From Candidatus Anammoxibacter sp. (GTDB lineage Bacteria; Planctomycetota; Brocadiia; Brocadiales; Anammoxibacteraceae), in assembly GCA_021777105.1 (NCBI GenBank), contig JAIQZQ010000069.1, positions 1 to 64,000 of the forward strand: DNA of 64,000 nucleotides, written 5' to 3'. Below the pieces are notes generated by a model. That model did not search any database and was not told where the DNA came from. It was given only the letters and a program-made list of their open reading frames with translations. Below are positions 43,268 to 51,700 of this stretch, piece by piece; within the stretch, counting starts at the first letter, position 1, and every line of letters starts with the position of its first letter. Made by a program: the position numbers and the translations under genes.

Positions 43268-43963
43268 ATGCAAGATAAAAAAGAGTTATCTATAGTTTTT
43301 CCATTATTTAATGAGGAAGAGAATGTTCGTCCTGTTGTTCTGCCGGTGGCGGAAGCCTTACGGTCTAATAATATAGATTACGAACTGGTTCTAGTGGATA
43401 ACGGTTCTTATGATAGCACTGGAAAAATTCTGGATGAGTTAAGCTCTGAGAATTCGAGAATAAAAAAAATAAGAGTTGAACGTAATCAAGGGTATGGTCA
43501 TGGAGTTATTTGCGGCTTAAATGCGTGTTCAGGAGCTTTTGTAGGATTTATGTGCGGAGACGGTCAAGTTAAGCCTGAAGTTGTGGTTGATGTTTATAAC
43601 AAATTGATAAATGACAATTTAGACCTTGCTAAAGCCGCTCGCGTTGAAAGAAAAGATGGATTAAAAAGGCGTGTAATATCAGGTATATATAATTCTCTTT
43701 TTATTTTATTCTTTAATGTGGGAACTAAGGACGTCAATGGCACTCCAAAAATATTTAAACGAGAATTACTAAAGAAATTTGAGCCTTTCTTCAAAGATTA
43801 TTTTATTGACGCAGGAATAATGATTAAAGCAAAAGAATACGATTTAAGAATTGGCGAAGTGCCTGTCCTTTTTTTAGCTAGGGAAAAAGGCGAATCCAAC
43901 ATTAACTTTGCGGCTTTAATTGAGTTTCTAAAGAATATTATTTACAGTAAATTCTTAAAATAG
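43268..43963 (+). CDS. Family 2 glycosyltransferase, DPM1/polyprenyl-phosphate type
   Basis: The protein is 231 residues from ATG 43268; an in-frame TTG at 43244 is unlikely. It shows the GT-A donor site LSIVFPLFNEEENVRP, VLVDNGSYDSTGKIL, NQGYGHGVICGLNACSGAFVGFMCGDGQVKPEVV and an acceptor-side RREL-like segment (FKRELLKKFEPFF). No C-terminal membrane span is obvious. It probably adds a sugar to a lipid or glycan. A 5' fragment duplicate lies at 41215. Confidence 0.88.
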   Translation: MQDKKELSIVFPLFNEEENVRPVVLPVAEALRSNNIDYELVLVDNGSYDSTGKILDELSSENSRIKKIRVERNQGYGHGVICGLNACSGAFVGFMCGDGQVKPEVVVDVYNKLINDNLDLAKAARVERKDGLKRRVISGIYNSLFILFFNVGTKDVNGTPKIFKRELLKKFEPFFKDYFIDAGIMIKAKEYDLRIGEVPVLFLAREKGESNINFAALIEFLKNIIYSKFLK

Positions 43964-44038
43964 CGTTTCTAATGTTTTGTTTAACATTGGTATTAGACGT
44001 TTTTTTAAAATAAATTAAGGGTATGTTATTTACTAAAT

Positions 44039-44725
44039 TTGGAAATTGAAAGCGCAAGTTGGAGGTTTTTGATTGGCGGGAACAGCATTGAGAATGGAGT
44101 CATAATTGACGTCGCGGATTCCGGGTTTCTAAAGAAAATTAAGACGGGCGGTGATCGCAAGAAGAATTATATATGTTTTGACGCTAAACAATTTTTTAAA
44201 GAAAAAGATAGCTCTGGAAATACTAAACGCATATGTGTAATGGCCGCAGATGCTTTGCCTTTTAGAAAAAAATCTCTGGATATCATCTTTATCAAAAGTA
44301 TTTGGAATATGTTAAATACTTTTGATGTAAAACATCAGGAAAATATTAAAAGTCTATTGTCGCAAATTCATGTCGCGCTAAAGGAGAAAGGGCAGCTTGT
44401 TATAGAAAGCTCTCCAAATAAATTGTTGTTTTGGGATCTTTTTAATCAACACGTTAATTTAAAAAAATACAGAAATTTATTAATTAAATCTGGGTTTGAT
44501 AATTTGCGTTTTTTTTGGTTGCATCCTGATGTTAACGATTTTACATGGGCGATTCCTGCAAATTCCGAGGCCTGTTATATTGCGCCTCGCGCAGGGATGA
44601 TTAAAATAATCTTTAGAGAAAATAGTTTTATAAAGAAATTGTTTGTAAATTTGTTGTTTCGTTTAAATTTGTCGGCATTAATTTTTCCAGTGTATACAAT
44701 TATTTGCAGAAAGTCCGTTTCGTAA
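44039..44725 (+). CDS. Divergent class I methyltransferase-like protein
   Basis: The 228-residue protein has the later methyltransferase motifs (CVMAADALPFRKKSLDIIFIKSIWNMLN and LLSQIHVALKEKGQLVIESSPNKL). The glycine-rich SAM site is poorly formed (VIIDVADSGFLKKI), so the family call is tentative. No good start exists: the frame opens at a TTG, and the ATG at 44023 leads to an immediate stop in another frame, so the N-terminus may be truncated or mis-set. It lies upstream of the phosphoramidate genes, where Campylobacter has methyltransferases Cj1419/Cj1420. Confidence 0.6.
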   Translation: MEIESASWRFLIGGNSIENGVIIDVADSGFLKKIKTGGDRKKNYICFDAKQFFKEKDSSGNTKRICVMAADALPFRKKSLDIIFIKSIWNMLNTFDVKHQENIKSLLSQIHVALKEKGQLVIESSPNKLLFWDLFNQHVNLKKYRNLLIKSGFDNLRFFWLHPDVNDFTWAIPANSEACYIAPRAGMIKIIFRENSFIKKLFVNLLFRLNLSALIFPVYTIICRKSVS

Positions 44726-44800
44726 ATGGTTGGCAAGATAATTGAATGTTGTTTTTTTAATATTGAATAATACCTTATAGATTAATATTAACCATACGCG

Positions 44801-45814
44801 TTGTTGAGACAATTAGAACAGAATATTATTAAGAATTGGGAGCGGATTATGCCTGGAATTGCTAAGCCGGCGTCATTTGCGAATCTTTTGCATTGTCGGC
44901 GCAACGCCGGCGGAAAAATTTATTTTTTTTTAATTCCAAGCGGTAGTTCGCATCCTTTATTTTTAGTTAAAGCGTCTTGCTTTTCAAGCGGGCGGAGCTA
45001 TTTAAAAAATGAATATGAAAATCTTGCGCTTCTTTATTTTACAGAGAAATTTAATGCCTTAAAGTCATCCATTCCCATGCCTGTTTGTTTGGACACCTAT
45101 AATGGAAGCACTATGTTGGTTGCGCGGTTTGTGGAAGGAAACAGGTTTAGAGACTTGTTTAAACTGTTTTTCATAAAAAAATATTTTTATAAGGCCGCGG
45201 ACTGGTTGATTAACTTTCACACTAAGACTAGCCAGGTACAACACGGCGAAAAAGACGCGTTAAAGGATGAGTTTATTTCGTTAAAAGAAAAAATTGCCTT
45301 GCAGTTTAAACTTGAGGCGAAAACAGAGCATTTTTTAAACGAGCTAACCGATTTTTTGTCAAATTATAACATATTAAATATGCCTATGGTTTTTGCCCAT
45401 AACGACTTTACGCTTGATAATATATTTTTTGCAAAAGAACAAATATATGTCACGGATTGGGAATATGCTCAACCTACAGGCTTGCCTTTTGTTGATTTGT
45501 TTCATTTTTGTCTTTTCTATGGCGTTTGGCATGGACGGTTTACTGCGGATGAAAGTTTGCTTGAAATGTATTCGTGCAAAGGGAAATATTTCTCGCTTGT
45601 TAAGCCTGCGCTAAAGAAATATCTAGAATCAATTTTAATAGAAGTTGATACGCTTATGCCGTTGGCTGCTTTGCAACTGATGCGTTGGGCTTTAGTTACT
45701 AGAATGCGGGGCCATGAAATGATTAATTGCATAAATTTGCTTGCGAACGGCAAAACTATATTTTCTCTTACGATGCGGGAGTTTAAAGAGTCTATTGGCT
45801 TAACCGCCGCATAA
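44801..45814 (+). CDS. Aminoglycoside-phosphotransferase/choline-kinase-like kinase
   Basis: The 337-residue protein has the eukaryote-like kinase core: a catalytic loop HNDFTLDNIFF near residue 205 (H-x-D-x-x-x-x-N) and metal site VTDWEYAQPTG near 222. The ATP-binding N-lobe has LVKAS near residue 48. APH-family enzymes phosphorylate hydroxyls of small substrates such as choline, sugars or antibiotics; the substrate here is likely a glycan precursor. The start is uncertain: the frame opens at TTG 44801 and the first Met is about residue 16. It lies 50 bp upstream of the glutamine kinase-like gene. Confidence 0.8.
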   Translation: MLRQLEQNIIKNWERIMPGIAKPASFANLLHCRRNAGGKIYFFLIPSGSSHPLFLVKASCFSSGRSYLKNEYENLALLYFTEKFNALKSSIPMPVCLDTYNGSTMLVARFVEGNRFRDLFKLFFIKKYFYKAADWLINFHTKTSQVQHGEKDALKDEFISLKEKIALQFKLEAKTEHFLNELTDFLSNYNILNMPMVFAHNDFTLDNIFFAKEQIYVTDWEYAQPTGLPFVDLFHFCLFYGVWHGRFTADESLLEMYSCKGKYFSLVKPALKKYLESILIEVDTLMPLAALQLMRWALVTRMRGHEMINCINLLANGKTIFSLTMREFKESIGLTAA

Positions 45815-45864
45815 TCTTTTGTTTAATGTTTTAAGCTCAAAGGAATAAGATCGTTAACAAAGTT

Positions 45865-48261
45865 ATGGATTTTAAAAACGGAAAAGTGGAATTTGGAACT
45901 AAAGCCGACACGTTAAATCGGATAAAACCTTTTATTTCTTTATCGGAAATTCCGGAATCTTATAGTTTTTATGTATATGAATGGCGGGAGAATCCTGAAA
46001 AAATACGTAAAAACATTTTGGATTGTTTTGGAGAAACAAATGTTATAGTAAGATCTAGCGCTTATTCCGAGGATAAAGAAGATAGCACAAAAGCCGGCGC
46101 CCACACATCCAAAGGCAATATATTCACAGGAAATTCGTCGGAGTTAAGTGAATCTATAGAGGAAGTTGTTTTAAGCTATAAAAATTTCGGAGATTCCGAC
46201 AACGCAAAAGATCAGGTTTTGGTGCAGCTCATGATATATGATGTTTCAATGAGCGGGGTTGTTTTTACGCAGGATATGAAGACCGGGGCTCCTTACTATG
46301 TTATAAATTATGATGATCAAACCGGAAGAACCGACACCGTGACGTCAGGAGGGCAATACAGCAATAAAACATTATTTGTGCAACGTGAAGCTGTGAATGA
46401 TCTGCATTCACCAAGATTTAAAGCTTTGCTGGCGGCTGTGCGGGAAATTGAAGAGGCCACGGAGCATGATTCTCTTGATATAGAGTTTGCCGTGAGTTTG
46501 GATAATAAAGTTCGGCTGTTCCAAGTTCGCAAAATTACAACTCGGCCAAATTGGAATAGAGGCATTACTTTAAGAGTAAATGACGCCATAGGAAGGATAC
46601 GGTCTTTTGTGTCGGATCGTTTTAGACCGATGACGGATTTATATGGATCGCGTTCAATCTTTGGACAGATGCCGGATTGGAATCCCGTTGAAATGATAGG
46701 CATCACGCCGCGGCCTTTGGCTTTGTCGCTTTACAGATATCTTATTACTGATAGAGCCTGGAGAATAGCAAGAAAACAAATGGGATATGCCGAGCCTAAA
46801 GGTCGACAGTTGATGGTTTCGCTCTCAGGGCATCCGTATATTGATGTTCGTTTGAGCTTTCATTCATTTTTGCCTAAAGATTTGAGTCCTCTTATAAGCA
46901 ATAAACTTGTCGATGCCTGGTTAAGCCGTCTATCGGAACATAAAGAGCTTCATGATAAGATTGAATTTGAAGTTGCCGTGACCGCTTTAACATTTAATTT
47001 TGAACAATCTGTAGCGAAACAGTTTCCAGGGAAACTAACTTCATCCGAAAAGGAATCTTTCAGGCTGTCGTTATTTCATTTAACAAACAACCTATTAGCT
47101 GGAAAAATCGCTCCGATTGAAGGTGAATTGAGAAAAATTGAGCAACTAAAAACAGAAAGAGATGACGTGTTAAAGAACTACAATAATGGAATCGCCGCAG
47201 TTTCCGCTCTTCTTGAAGATTGCTTATGGCATGGAATCGTGCCTTTTTCTATTTTAGCTCGCCACGCTTTTATCTCGCAAAGTTTTTTGCGCTCAATTGT
47301 TGACAGAGGCGCAATGGATGAATCGGAAATATTTGATTTTCAAAGTTCTATAAAGACTGTCGCGGGCGATATGGCCGAAGACATTGGGAAACTTCGGGAA
47401 GGAAAATTAGAGCCAGGCCGGTTTATGGATAATTATGGTCATCTACGGCCCGGCACTTATGATATACTTTCCGCCAGGTACGATCAACGAGTTGACTTGC
47501 TAAACGGATTTGTTAATAAAGCTTTTACGCCGGTAAAAAAGAAGGGATTTTTATTTACATCCAAACATTTAAAAGAAGTAGGAACCCTTTTATGTGAAAC
47601 CGGCTATAAGATTACAGCCGAAGAGCTTTTTTCATATATAAGGAGTTCTATTTCCGTTAGAGAATACGCAAAGTTTATTTTCTCAAAAAATATTAGCGAC
47701 GCTCTTGAGATAATTTCAAACTGGGGAGAGCGAATAGGGCTCAGCAAAGAAGAACTTTCCTTTCTTACTATTCATGACATTCTTGATGCTGTAAATGTTG
47801 CGGAGGGGAGAACTTTGGAACAGTATTTAAGGGATAAATCACTAGCCGGTCGACAAAATTATGAAATTACAGTAGCGCTTAAGTTTCCATATATTATCGA
47901 TAAGGCAGAGGATGTTTCCATAATTCCTCTTTTATTAAATCGGCCTAATTTCATAACAAATAAAACCGTGCGCGCCCCATATGTTTTTTTTAGAGGCCAG
48001 GAAGTGGGACTGTCGGACATAACTGGGAAGATTGTTTTGATAGAGGGCGCAGACCCGGGATTTGATTGGATCTTTTCATGTTCCTTAGTGGGGCTGATTA
48101 CAAAATACGGAGGAGCCAATTCACATATGGCTATACGATGCGCTGAGTTTGAATTGCCGGCGGCTATTGGATGCGGTGAACAACTGTTTGACATGACGTT
48201 GAGAAGCCCTTCCGTGGAACTTAACTGCGCTGATGGCCGAATAATTCCTGTTGAGGGTTAA
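45865..48261 (+). CDS. L-glutamine kinase-like PEP-synthase-fold protein (Cj1418-like)
   Basis: The 798-residue protein has an ATP-grasp domain like PEP synthases (RSSAYSED at 63-70, DIEFAVS near 208) and a large middle domain. The C-terminal phosphohistidine swivel domain carries H754 in GGANSHMAIRCAEFELPAA. It lacks the PEP/pyruvate TIM barrel of PPDK and PEP synthase. This three-part layout is that of C. jejuni Cj1418, which phosphorylates the amide of L-glutamine, the first step of the phosphoramidate donor. The next three genes are the other steps. Its stop overlaps the next ATG by one base. Confidence 0.85.
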   Translation: MDFKNGKVEFGTKADTLNRIKPFISLSEIPESYSFYVYEWRENPEKIRKNILDCFGETNVIVRSSAYSEDKEDSTKAGAHTSKGNIFTGNSSELSESIEEVVLSYKNFGDSDNAKDQVLVQLMIYDVSMSGVVFTQDMKTGAPYYVINYDDQTGRTDTVTSGGQYSNKTLFVQREAVNDLHSPRFKALLAAVREIEEATEHDSLDIEFAVSLDNKVRLFQVRKITTRPNWNRGITLRVNDAIGRIRSFVSDRFRPMTDLYGSRSIFGQMPDWNPVEMIGITPRPLALSLYRYLITDRAWRIARKQMGYAEPKGRQLMVSLSGHPYIDVRLSFHSFLPKDLSPLISNKLVDAWLSRLSEHKELHDKIEFEVAVTALTFNFEQSVAKQFPGKLTSSEKESFRLSLFHLTNNLLAGKIAPIEGELRKIEQLKTERDDVLKNYNNGIAAVSALLEDCLWHGIVPFSILARHAFISQSFLRSIVDRGAMDESEIFDFQSSIKTVAGDMAEDIGKLREGKLEPGRFMDNYGHLRPGTYDILSARYDQRVDLLNGFVNKAFTPVKKKGFLFTSKHLKEVGTLLCETGYKITAEELFSYIRSSISVREYAKFIFSKNISDALEIISNWGERIGLSKEELSFLTIHDILDAVNVAEGRTLEQYLRDKSLAGRQNYEITVALKFPYIIDKAEDVSIIPLLLNRPNFITNKTVRAPYVFFRGQEVGLSDITGKIVLIEGADPGFDWIFSCSLVGLITKYGGANSHMAIRCAEFELPAAIGCGEQLFDMTLRSPSVELNCADGRIIPVEG

Positions 48262-48917
48262 TGTTGAAAATAGGTTTAACTATGCGTGTTGTGGAAAATG
48301 ACACGTATCCTGAAAAGAGAGACGCTATTGCAAATGATTGGCCTATATATCTAAACAGCGTATTTCAGGACGCAATAATAGTGCCCATTTTGAATCAACC
48401 CGGTATGGTTGAAAAAATTTTTAATGAAATAGACCTTGCCGGCGTTATACTCTCTAACGGCAATGATTTGGGGGAATCGCCTGAACGTGATGAAACTGAA
48501 AATCTTATAGTGGCGCATTGCATTAGGAAGAATTTGCCAATTTTTGGAGTGTGCAGGGGATTTCAAGTTTTAAACGTTATTTTTAACGGTTCGTTGGAGA
48601 AAAGCCTTGCGCGTCTTGGAAAGGACGGCCATGTGGCTAAAAATCATTTGACAAGGATTATAAATGATAAATTTGGGAAATTAATTAACAAGAACGAAAT
48701 AGAAGTTAATAGTTATCATAACCAAGGGGTCATTGTTGAAGGGCTATCGAAAGAATTGAATGCGTTTGCGGTAACTAACAACGTAGTTGAAGGTTTTTTT
48801 CATCCTAATAAGCCTATTATGGCTATTCAGTGGCATCCTGAAAGGGTTTCGCCCTCTGTGATATTTGATAAAGAAATTATTTTGAGATTTTTCAAAGAAG
48901 GCGTTTTTTGGGGTTAA
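48261..48917 (+). CDS. Gamma-glutamyl-CDP-amidate hydrolase-like class I amidotransferase (Cj1417-like)
   Basis: The 218-residue GATase/peptidase C26 protein has the nucleophile C98 in IFGVCRGFQVLN and the H192/E194 pair in IQWHPER. The family cleaves gamma-glutamyl amides. In C. jejuni, Cj1417 releases CDP-amidate (cytidine diphosphoramidate) and glutamate from gamma-glutamyl-CDP-amidate. Position directly after the glutamine kinase (1-nt overlap) and before the cytidylyltransferase makes that role likely. Alone, the sequence would only say gamma-glutamyl hydrolase. Confidence 0.85.
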   Translation: MLKIGLTMRVVENDTYPEKRDAIANDWPIYLNSVFQDAIIVPILNQPGMVEKIFNEIDLAGVILSNGNDLGESPERDETENLIVAHCIRKNLPIFGVCRGFQVLNVIFNGSLEKSLARLGKDGHVAKNHLTRIINDKFGKLINKNEIEVNSYHNQGVIVEGLSKELNAFAVTNNVVEGFFHPNKPIMAIQWHPERVSPSVIFDKEIILRFFKEGVFWG

Positions 48918-48936
48918 GTTATGTTAAGGAGAAGCT

Positions 48937-49674
48937 ATGAAAGCTATTATACTAGCGGCGGGCCGTGGTAGCAGGTTAAAACAATTTACAGATGATAGGC
49001 CAAAGTGTTTAAATGAAGTCCGTGGAAAGGCCTTGATTGATTGGCAAATATCGGCTTTGCGTTCCGGAGGGTTAAATGAAATTGCAATAGTGACTGGATA
49101 CAAATCTCATATGCTGGAAAAGTATGGCTTAATAAAATATCATAATGCAAAATGGGATACATCAAATATGGTAAGTAGTCTATTGTGCGCAAAGGAATTA
49201 TTTAATCAGACCTTGATTGTTAGTTATTCTGATATTGTTTTTTCAGACGCGGCAGTGACTTCTTTACGCGCTGAACCCAAAGATATTGTTGTTGCCTATG
49301 ACACAAATTGGAAGGAGCTGTGGGAGGAGAGGTTTGAAAATCCGTTGAGTGATGCTGAGAGTTTTATTATTGATAAGAATGGATATATACAGGATATTGG
49401 CAGAAAAGTTAATAGTTTCTCGGATATTCAGGGGCAATATATTGGTTTAATGCGTTTTTCAGCTAAAGCTTTGAATTGGATATGCGAACTAACGTCAAAT
49501 TCGGAGCATGATATAGATAAAATGGACATGACTACTTTGTTGCGTTTGTTGATAAATGCGGGTTACCCTGTCTGTGGCATGGCTATTAGCGGCGGTTGGT
49601 GTGAAATAGACACTCCTGCTGATTTAAATATTGCAAATAAACTTTCGTTAAACTGTTTTTCAGATTTAAATTGA
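48937..49674 (+). CDS. CTP:phosphoglutamine cytidylyltransferase-like (Cj1416-like)
   Basis: The 245-residue nucleotidyltransferase has AIILAAGRGSRLKQFTDDRPKCLNEVRGKALI at its N-terminus (G-x-G-x-R-L then PKCL), VSYSDIVF and WCEIDTPADL near the end, which is a typical NTP-transferase fold. In C. jejuni, Cj1416 joins CTP and L-glutamine phosphate to give CDP-L-glutamine. The gene order here equals the Campylobacter order along the transcript. The start has GGAG (48932) close upstream. On sequence alone, a sugar-1-phosphate nucleotidyltransferase would be an equal reading. Confidence 0.83.
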   Translation: MKAIILAAGRGSRLKQFTDDRPKCLNEVRGKALIDWQISALRSGGLNEIAIVTGYKSHMLEKYGLIKYHNAKWDTSNMVSSLLCAKELFNQTLIVSYSDIVFSDAAVTSLRAEPKDIVVAYDTNWKELWEERFENPLSDAESFIIDKNGYIQDIGRKVNSFSDIQGQYIGLMRFSAKALNWICELTSNSEHDIDKMDMTTLLRLLINAGYPVCGMAISGGWCEIDTPADLNIANKLSLNCFSDLN

Positions 49675-49736
49675 ATGGTTTTAAATTACAAAATAATATT
49701 AATTGCAACGCTTTTCAAATCATGGAGAGTTAACTT

Positions 49737-50252
49737 ATGGTTGTTTGGTTAATAGGGTTATCGGCTTCCGGCAAAACTACGCTTGGGAACCATCTATATA
49801 ATTTATGGAAACCAAGCGCGCCAAATACAGCGCTTGTCGACGGAGACGCAATTAGATCAATTTTTAAACATGACAAAGGCGTTGATCCATATTCAATAGA
49901 AGGCAGGCGTGAAAATGCGGATCGGATTTGCGATATTTGCGCATGGCTTGATAGTCAGGATATAAATGTGATTTGTTGCATCCTTTCCATCTTTGAAGAA
50001 TCAAGGGAGTGGAACCGAAAGATGTATTCGGATTATTTTGAAGTTTACATATCCGTCCCTATGGAAATACTTAAGAAACGTGAAACAAAGAAACTTTATG
50101 AACAAGCTTTAAATGGCAAAATGAAAAATGTTGTAGGAATTGATATCCCTTTTATCCCTCCTATGCATCCTGACTATATATTTGATAATAGCTCGGATAA
50201 TATTGATTTTAAAGCGGTAGCTTTGGAAATTCTTAATAAGATAAAGAAATAG
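49737..50252 (+). CDS. CDP-amidate kinase-like APS-kinase homologue (Cj1415-like)
   Basis: The 171-residue P-loop kinase has GLSASGKTT at residues 7-15, LVDGDAIRSIF and NADRICDICAWL, all in the APS kinase pattern. It is short and separate from cysNC. C. jejuni Cj1415 is an APS-kinase homologue that phosphorylates the 3'-hydroxyl of CDP-amidate to give the activated phosphoramidate donor. Another APS kinase already exists in CysN-C, so a different substrate is reasonable here. GGAGAG precedes the ATG. It is 8 bp upstream of the next gene. Confidence 0.85.
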   Translation: MVVWLIGLSASGKTTLGNHLYNLWKPSAPNTALVDGDAIRSIFKHDKGVDPYSIEGRRENADRICDICAWLDSQDINVICCILSIFEESREWNRKMYSDYFEVYISVPMEILKKRETKKLYEQALNGKMKNVVGIDIPFIPPMHPDYIFDNSSDNIDFKAVALEILNKIKK

Positions 50253-50260
50253 CGAACATT

Positions 50261-50866
50261 ATGACTATGTATCCATACGCCACCGGCAATCTGTTGGTTG
50301 ACCGCAATACTTATTTTTATACCAAATATGAAGGGATTCCTTTTCTCAAAGCCTGGAAAGATGACAGAGATAAAATTTTTAACAAATTAGGCGGCGAAGC
50401 ATTGCCTCCGGAGAGCAATGTCACAATTGAAGTTGAGGAGGTTCTTAACATGATATCTAAAGGCGATGTTATAGAAACCGCCGTTTTCCTTGAGGCTTTG
50501 TATGGCAATTTGGAGCTAACGCAAAATCATGTTTCATTTGAGGCTACAAAACTTATAAATCTTTTGACCAAAAAATTTGAGTTAACAAAACGCGTTCATA
50601 AAGCTTATTTTCAAGGATTTAAAGCTGTAGATAAGCAAGAATTTTACGATTTAAAGTTGTTTGCGCGCGCCGGTGAAATTTTTGAAGCCGCATATTCAAA
50701 AACTGACTGCGTTATATATTTAAACGCGCTTTTAAAATGCAATGACACTTTATGCGCAATGGCAGATAGCCTTGATTCAGAATTGAAAGCCAGATTGGCG
50801 ACCCTTATTGCAAGGGAACGTAGCCATGTTTTAAGATTGGCGGATTCAGTAGGAGCGCAAATATGA
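50261..50866 (+). CDS. Predicted helical protein, function unknown
   Basis: The 201-residue protein is not recognised. It has a long mostly helical second half (residues ~60-200) with no membrane span or signal peptide. A run of acidic and polar residues and several tyrosines (MYPYATGNLLVDRNTYFYTKYEG) mark its N-terminus. Its stop overlaps the next start by 4 bp (ATGA), so it is coupled to the formyltransferase-like protein and may be its partner or a phosphoramidate-linked helper. Confidence 0.65.
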   Translation: MTMYPYATGNLLVDRNTYFYTKYEGIPFLKAWKDDRDKIFNKLGGEALPPESNVTIEVEEVLNMISKGDVIETAVFLEALYGNLELTQNHVSFEATKLINLLTKKFELTKRVHKAYFQGFKAVDKQEFYDLKLFARAGEIFEAAYSKTDCVIYLNALLKCNDTLCAMADSLDSELKARLATLIARERSHVLRLADSVGAQI

Positions 50867-51597
50867 TATTAGACGGCGTTTTACTATTGGCTGCTTATAC
50901 TCCTAGGTCTCAGGCGTATGCTCAAGCCATGGCGAGTGTTGGTTTGCGTCCGCAAGACATTCTGATTTTTGGGTCATCAGGAGGGAAACTTCCAGGGCAG
51001 GCTAATAATATCGTAAAGACGGAGCGAAAGTGCGCGGTCTTTATTCCTGATATGTCTGAAAGTTTAGACGAAACAGTCAAAATAAATAATTGGAATTCAA
51101 CTACTGTTTTTGCGGAAAATGTGAATGATCAAATCATTGTTAAAAAACTGTCGATTTTAAAACCCAGATTAGTGATTTATGCCGGATATGGAAGCCAAAT
51201 AGTGAAGCAGGATCTTTTAGATATTGCTCCATTTCTACACGCCCATTCAGGATGGCTTCCTGATTATAGAGGCAGCACAACTCTCTATTACAGCTGGATA
51301 AAAGAGGGGTGTTGCGGGGTGTCCGGGATATTATTAAATGACAAGATTGACTGCGGCTCTCTTGTAGGACAAAAGAAATATCCTCCTCCTCCTCCTGGAG
51401 TTGACCCTGATTACATTTATGATGCTGCGATACGAGCGGACCTTTTAGTCGAAATGCTTCAAGAGTATGCGCGGAACGGCAAATTTATAAATATAAAAGA
51501 TCAACTTCCCGGCGGCAATGACTATTATGTAATACACCCGGTTCTTAAGCATATTGCATTGCTCCAAAACGAAGATAGTCCGCATAAAAATTTATAA
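50863..51597 (+). CDS. Formyltransferase-like protein
   Basis: The 244-residue protein has the transformylase-type catalytic segment HAHSGWLPDYRGSTTLYYSW near residues 125-145 (compare H-x-S-x-L-P-x-Y-R-G-x), then ILLNDKIDCGSLVGQKKYPPPPPG. The N-terminal half (IFGSSGGKLPGQ and LKPRLVIYAGYGSQIVKQ) resembles the folate-binding half of Fmt-type proteins, although no clear tetrahydrofolate SLLP motif was found. Formylation of an amino sugar is plausible. It overlaps the preceding gene by 4 bp. Confidence 0.78.
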   Translation: MILDGVLLLAAYTPRSQAYAQAMASVGLRPQDILIFGSSGGKLPGQANNIVKTERKCAVFIPDMSESLDETVKINNWNSTTVFAENVNDQIIVKKLSILKPRLVIYAGYGSQIVKQDLLDIAPFLHAHSGWLPDYRGSTTLYYSWIKEGCCGVSGILLNDKIDCGSLVGQKKYPPPPPGVDPDYIYDAAIRADLLVEMLQEYARNGKFINIKDQLPGGNDYYVIHPVLKHIALLQNEDSPHKNL

Positions 51598-51700
51598 TAA
51601 ACCAATAGAAACCGTTGTTCAAAAGTTGAATTTTTAATTAACTTTTTGAACGCATATCATACTAAAAGGCGTTAATTTTAAAAAGGTTTTTAGCCGTTAA

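Noticed and set aside
45865..48261. Call as a phosphoenolpyruvate synthase or PPDK
   Set aside because: No C-terminal PEP/pyruvate barrel follows the phosphohistidine domain, and the neighbours fit glutamine kinase better.
49737..50252. Call as a second APS kinase for sulfate assimilation
   Set aside because: A fused APS kinase already exists in CysN-C, and this gene sits in the phosphoramidate gene order.
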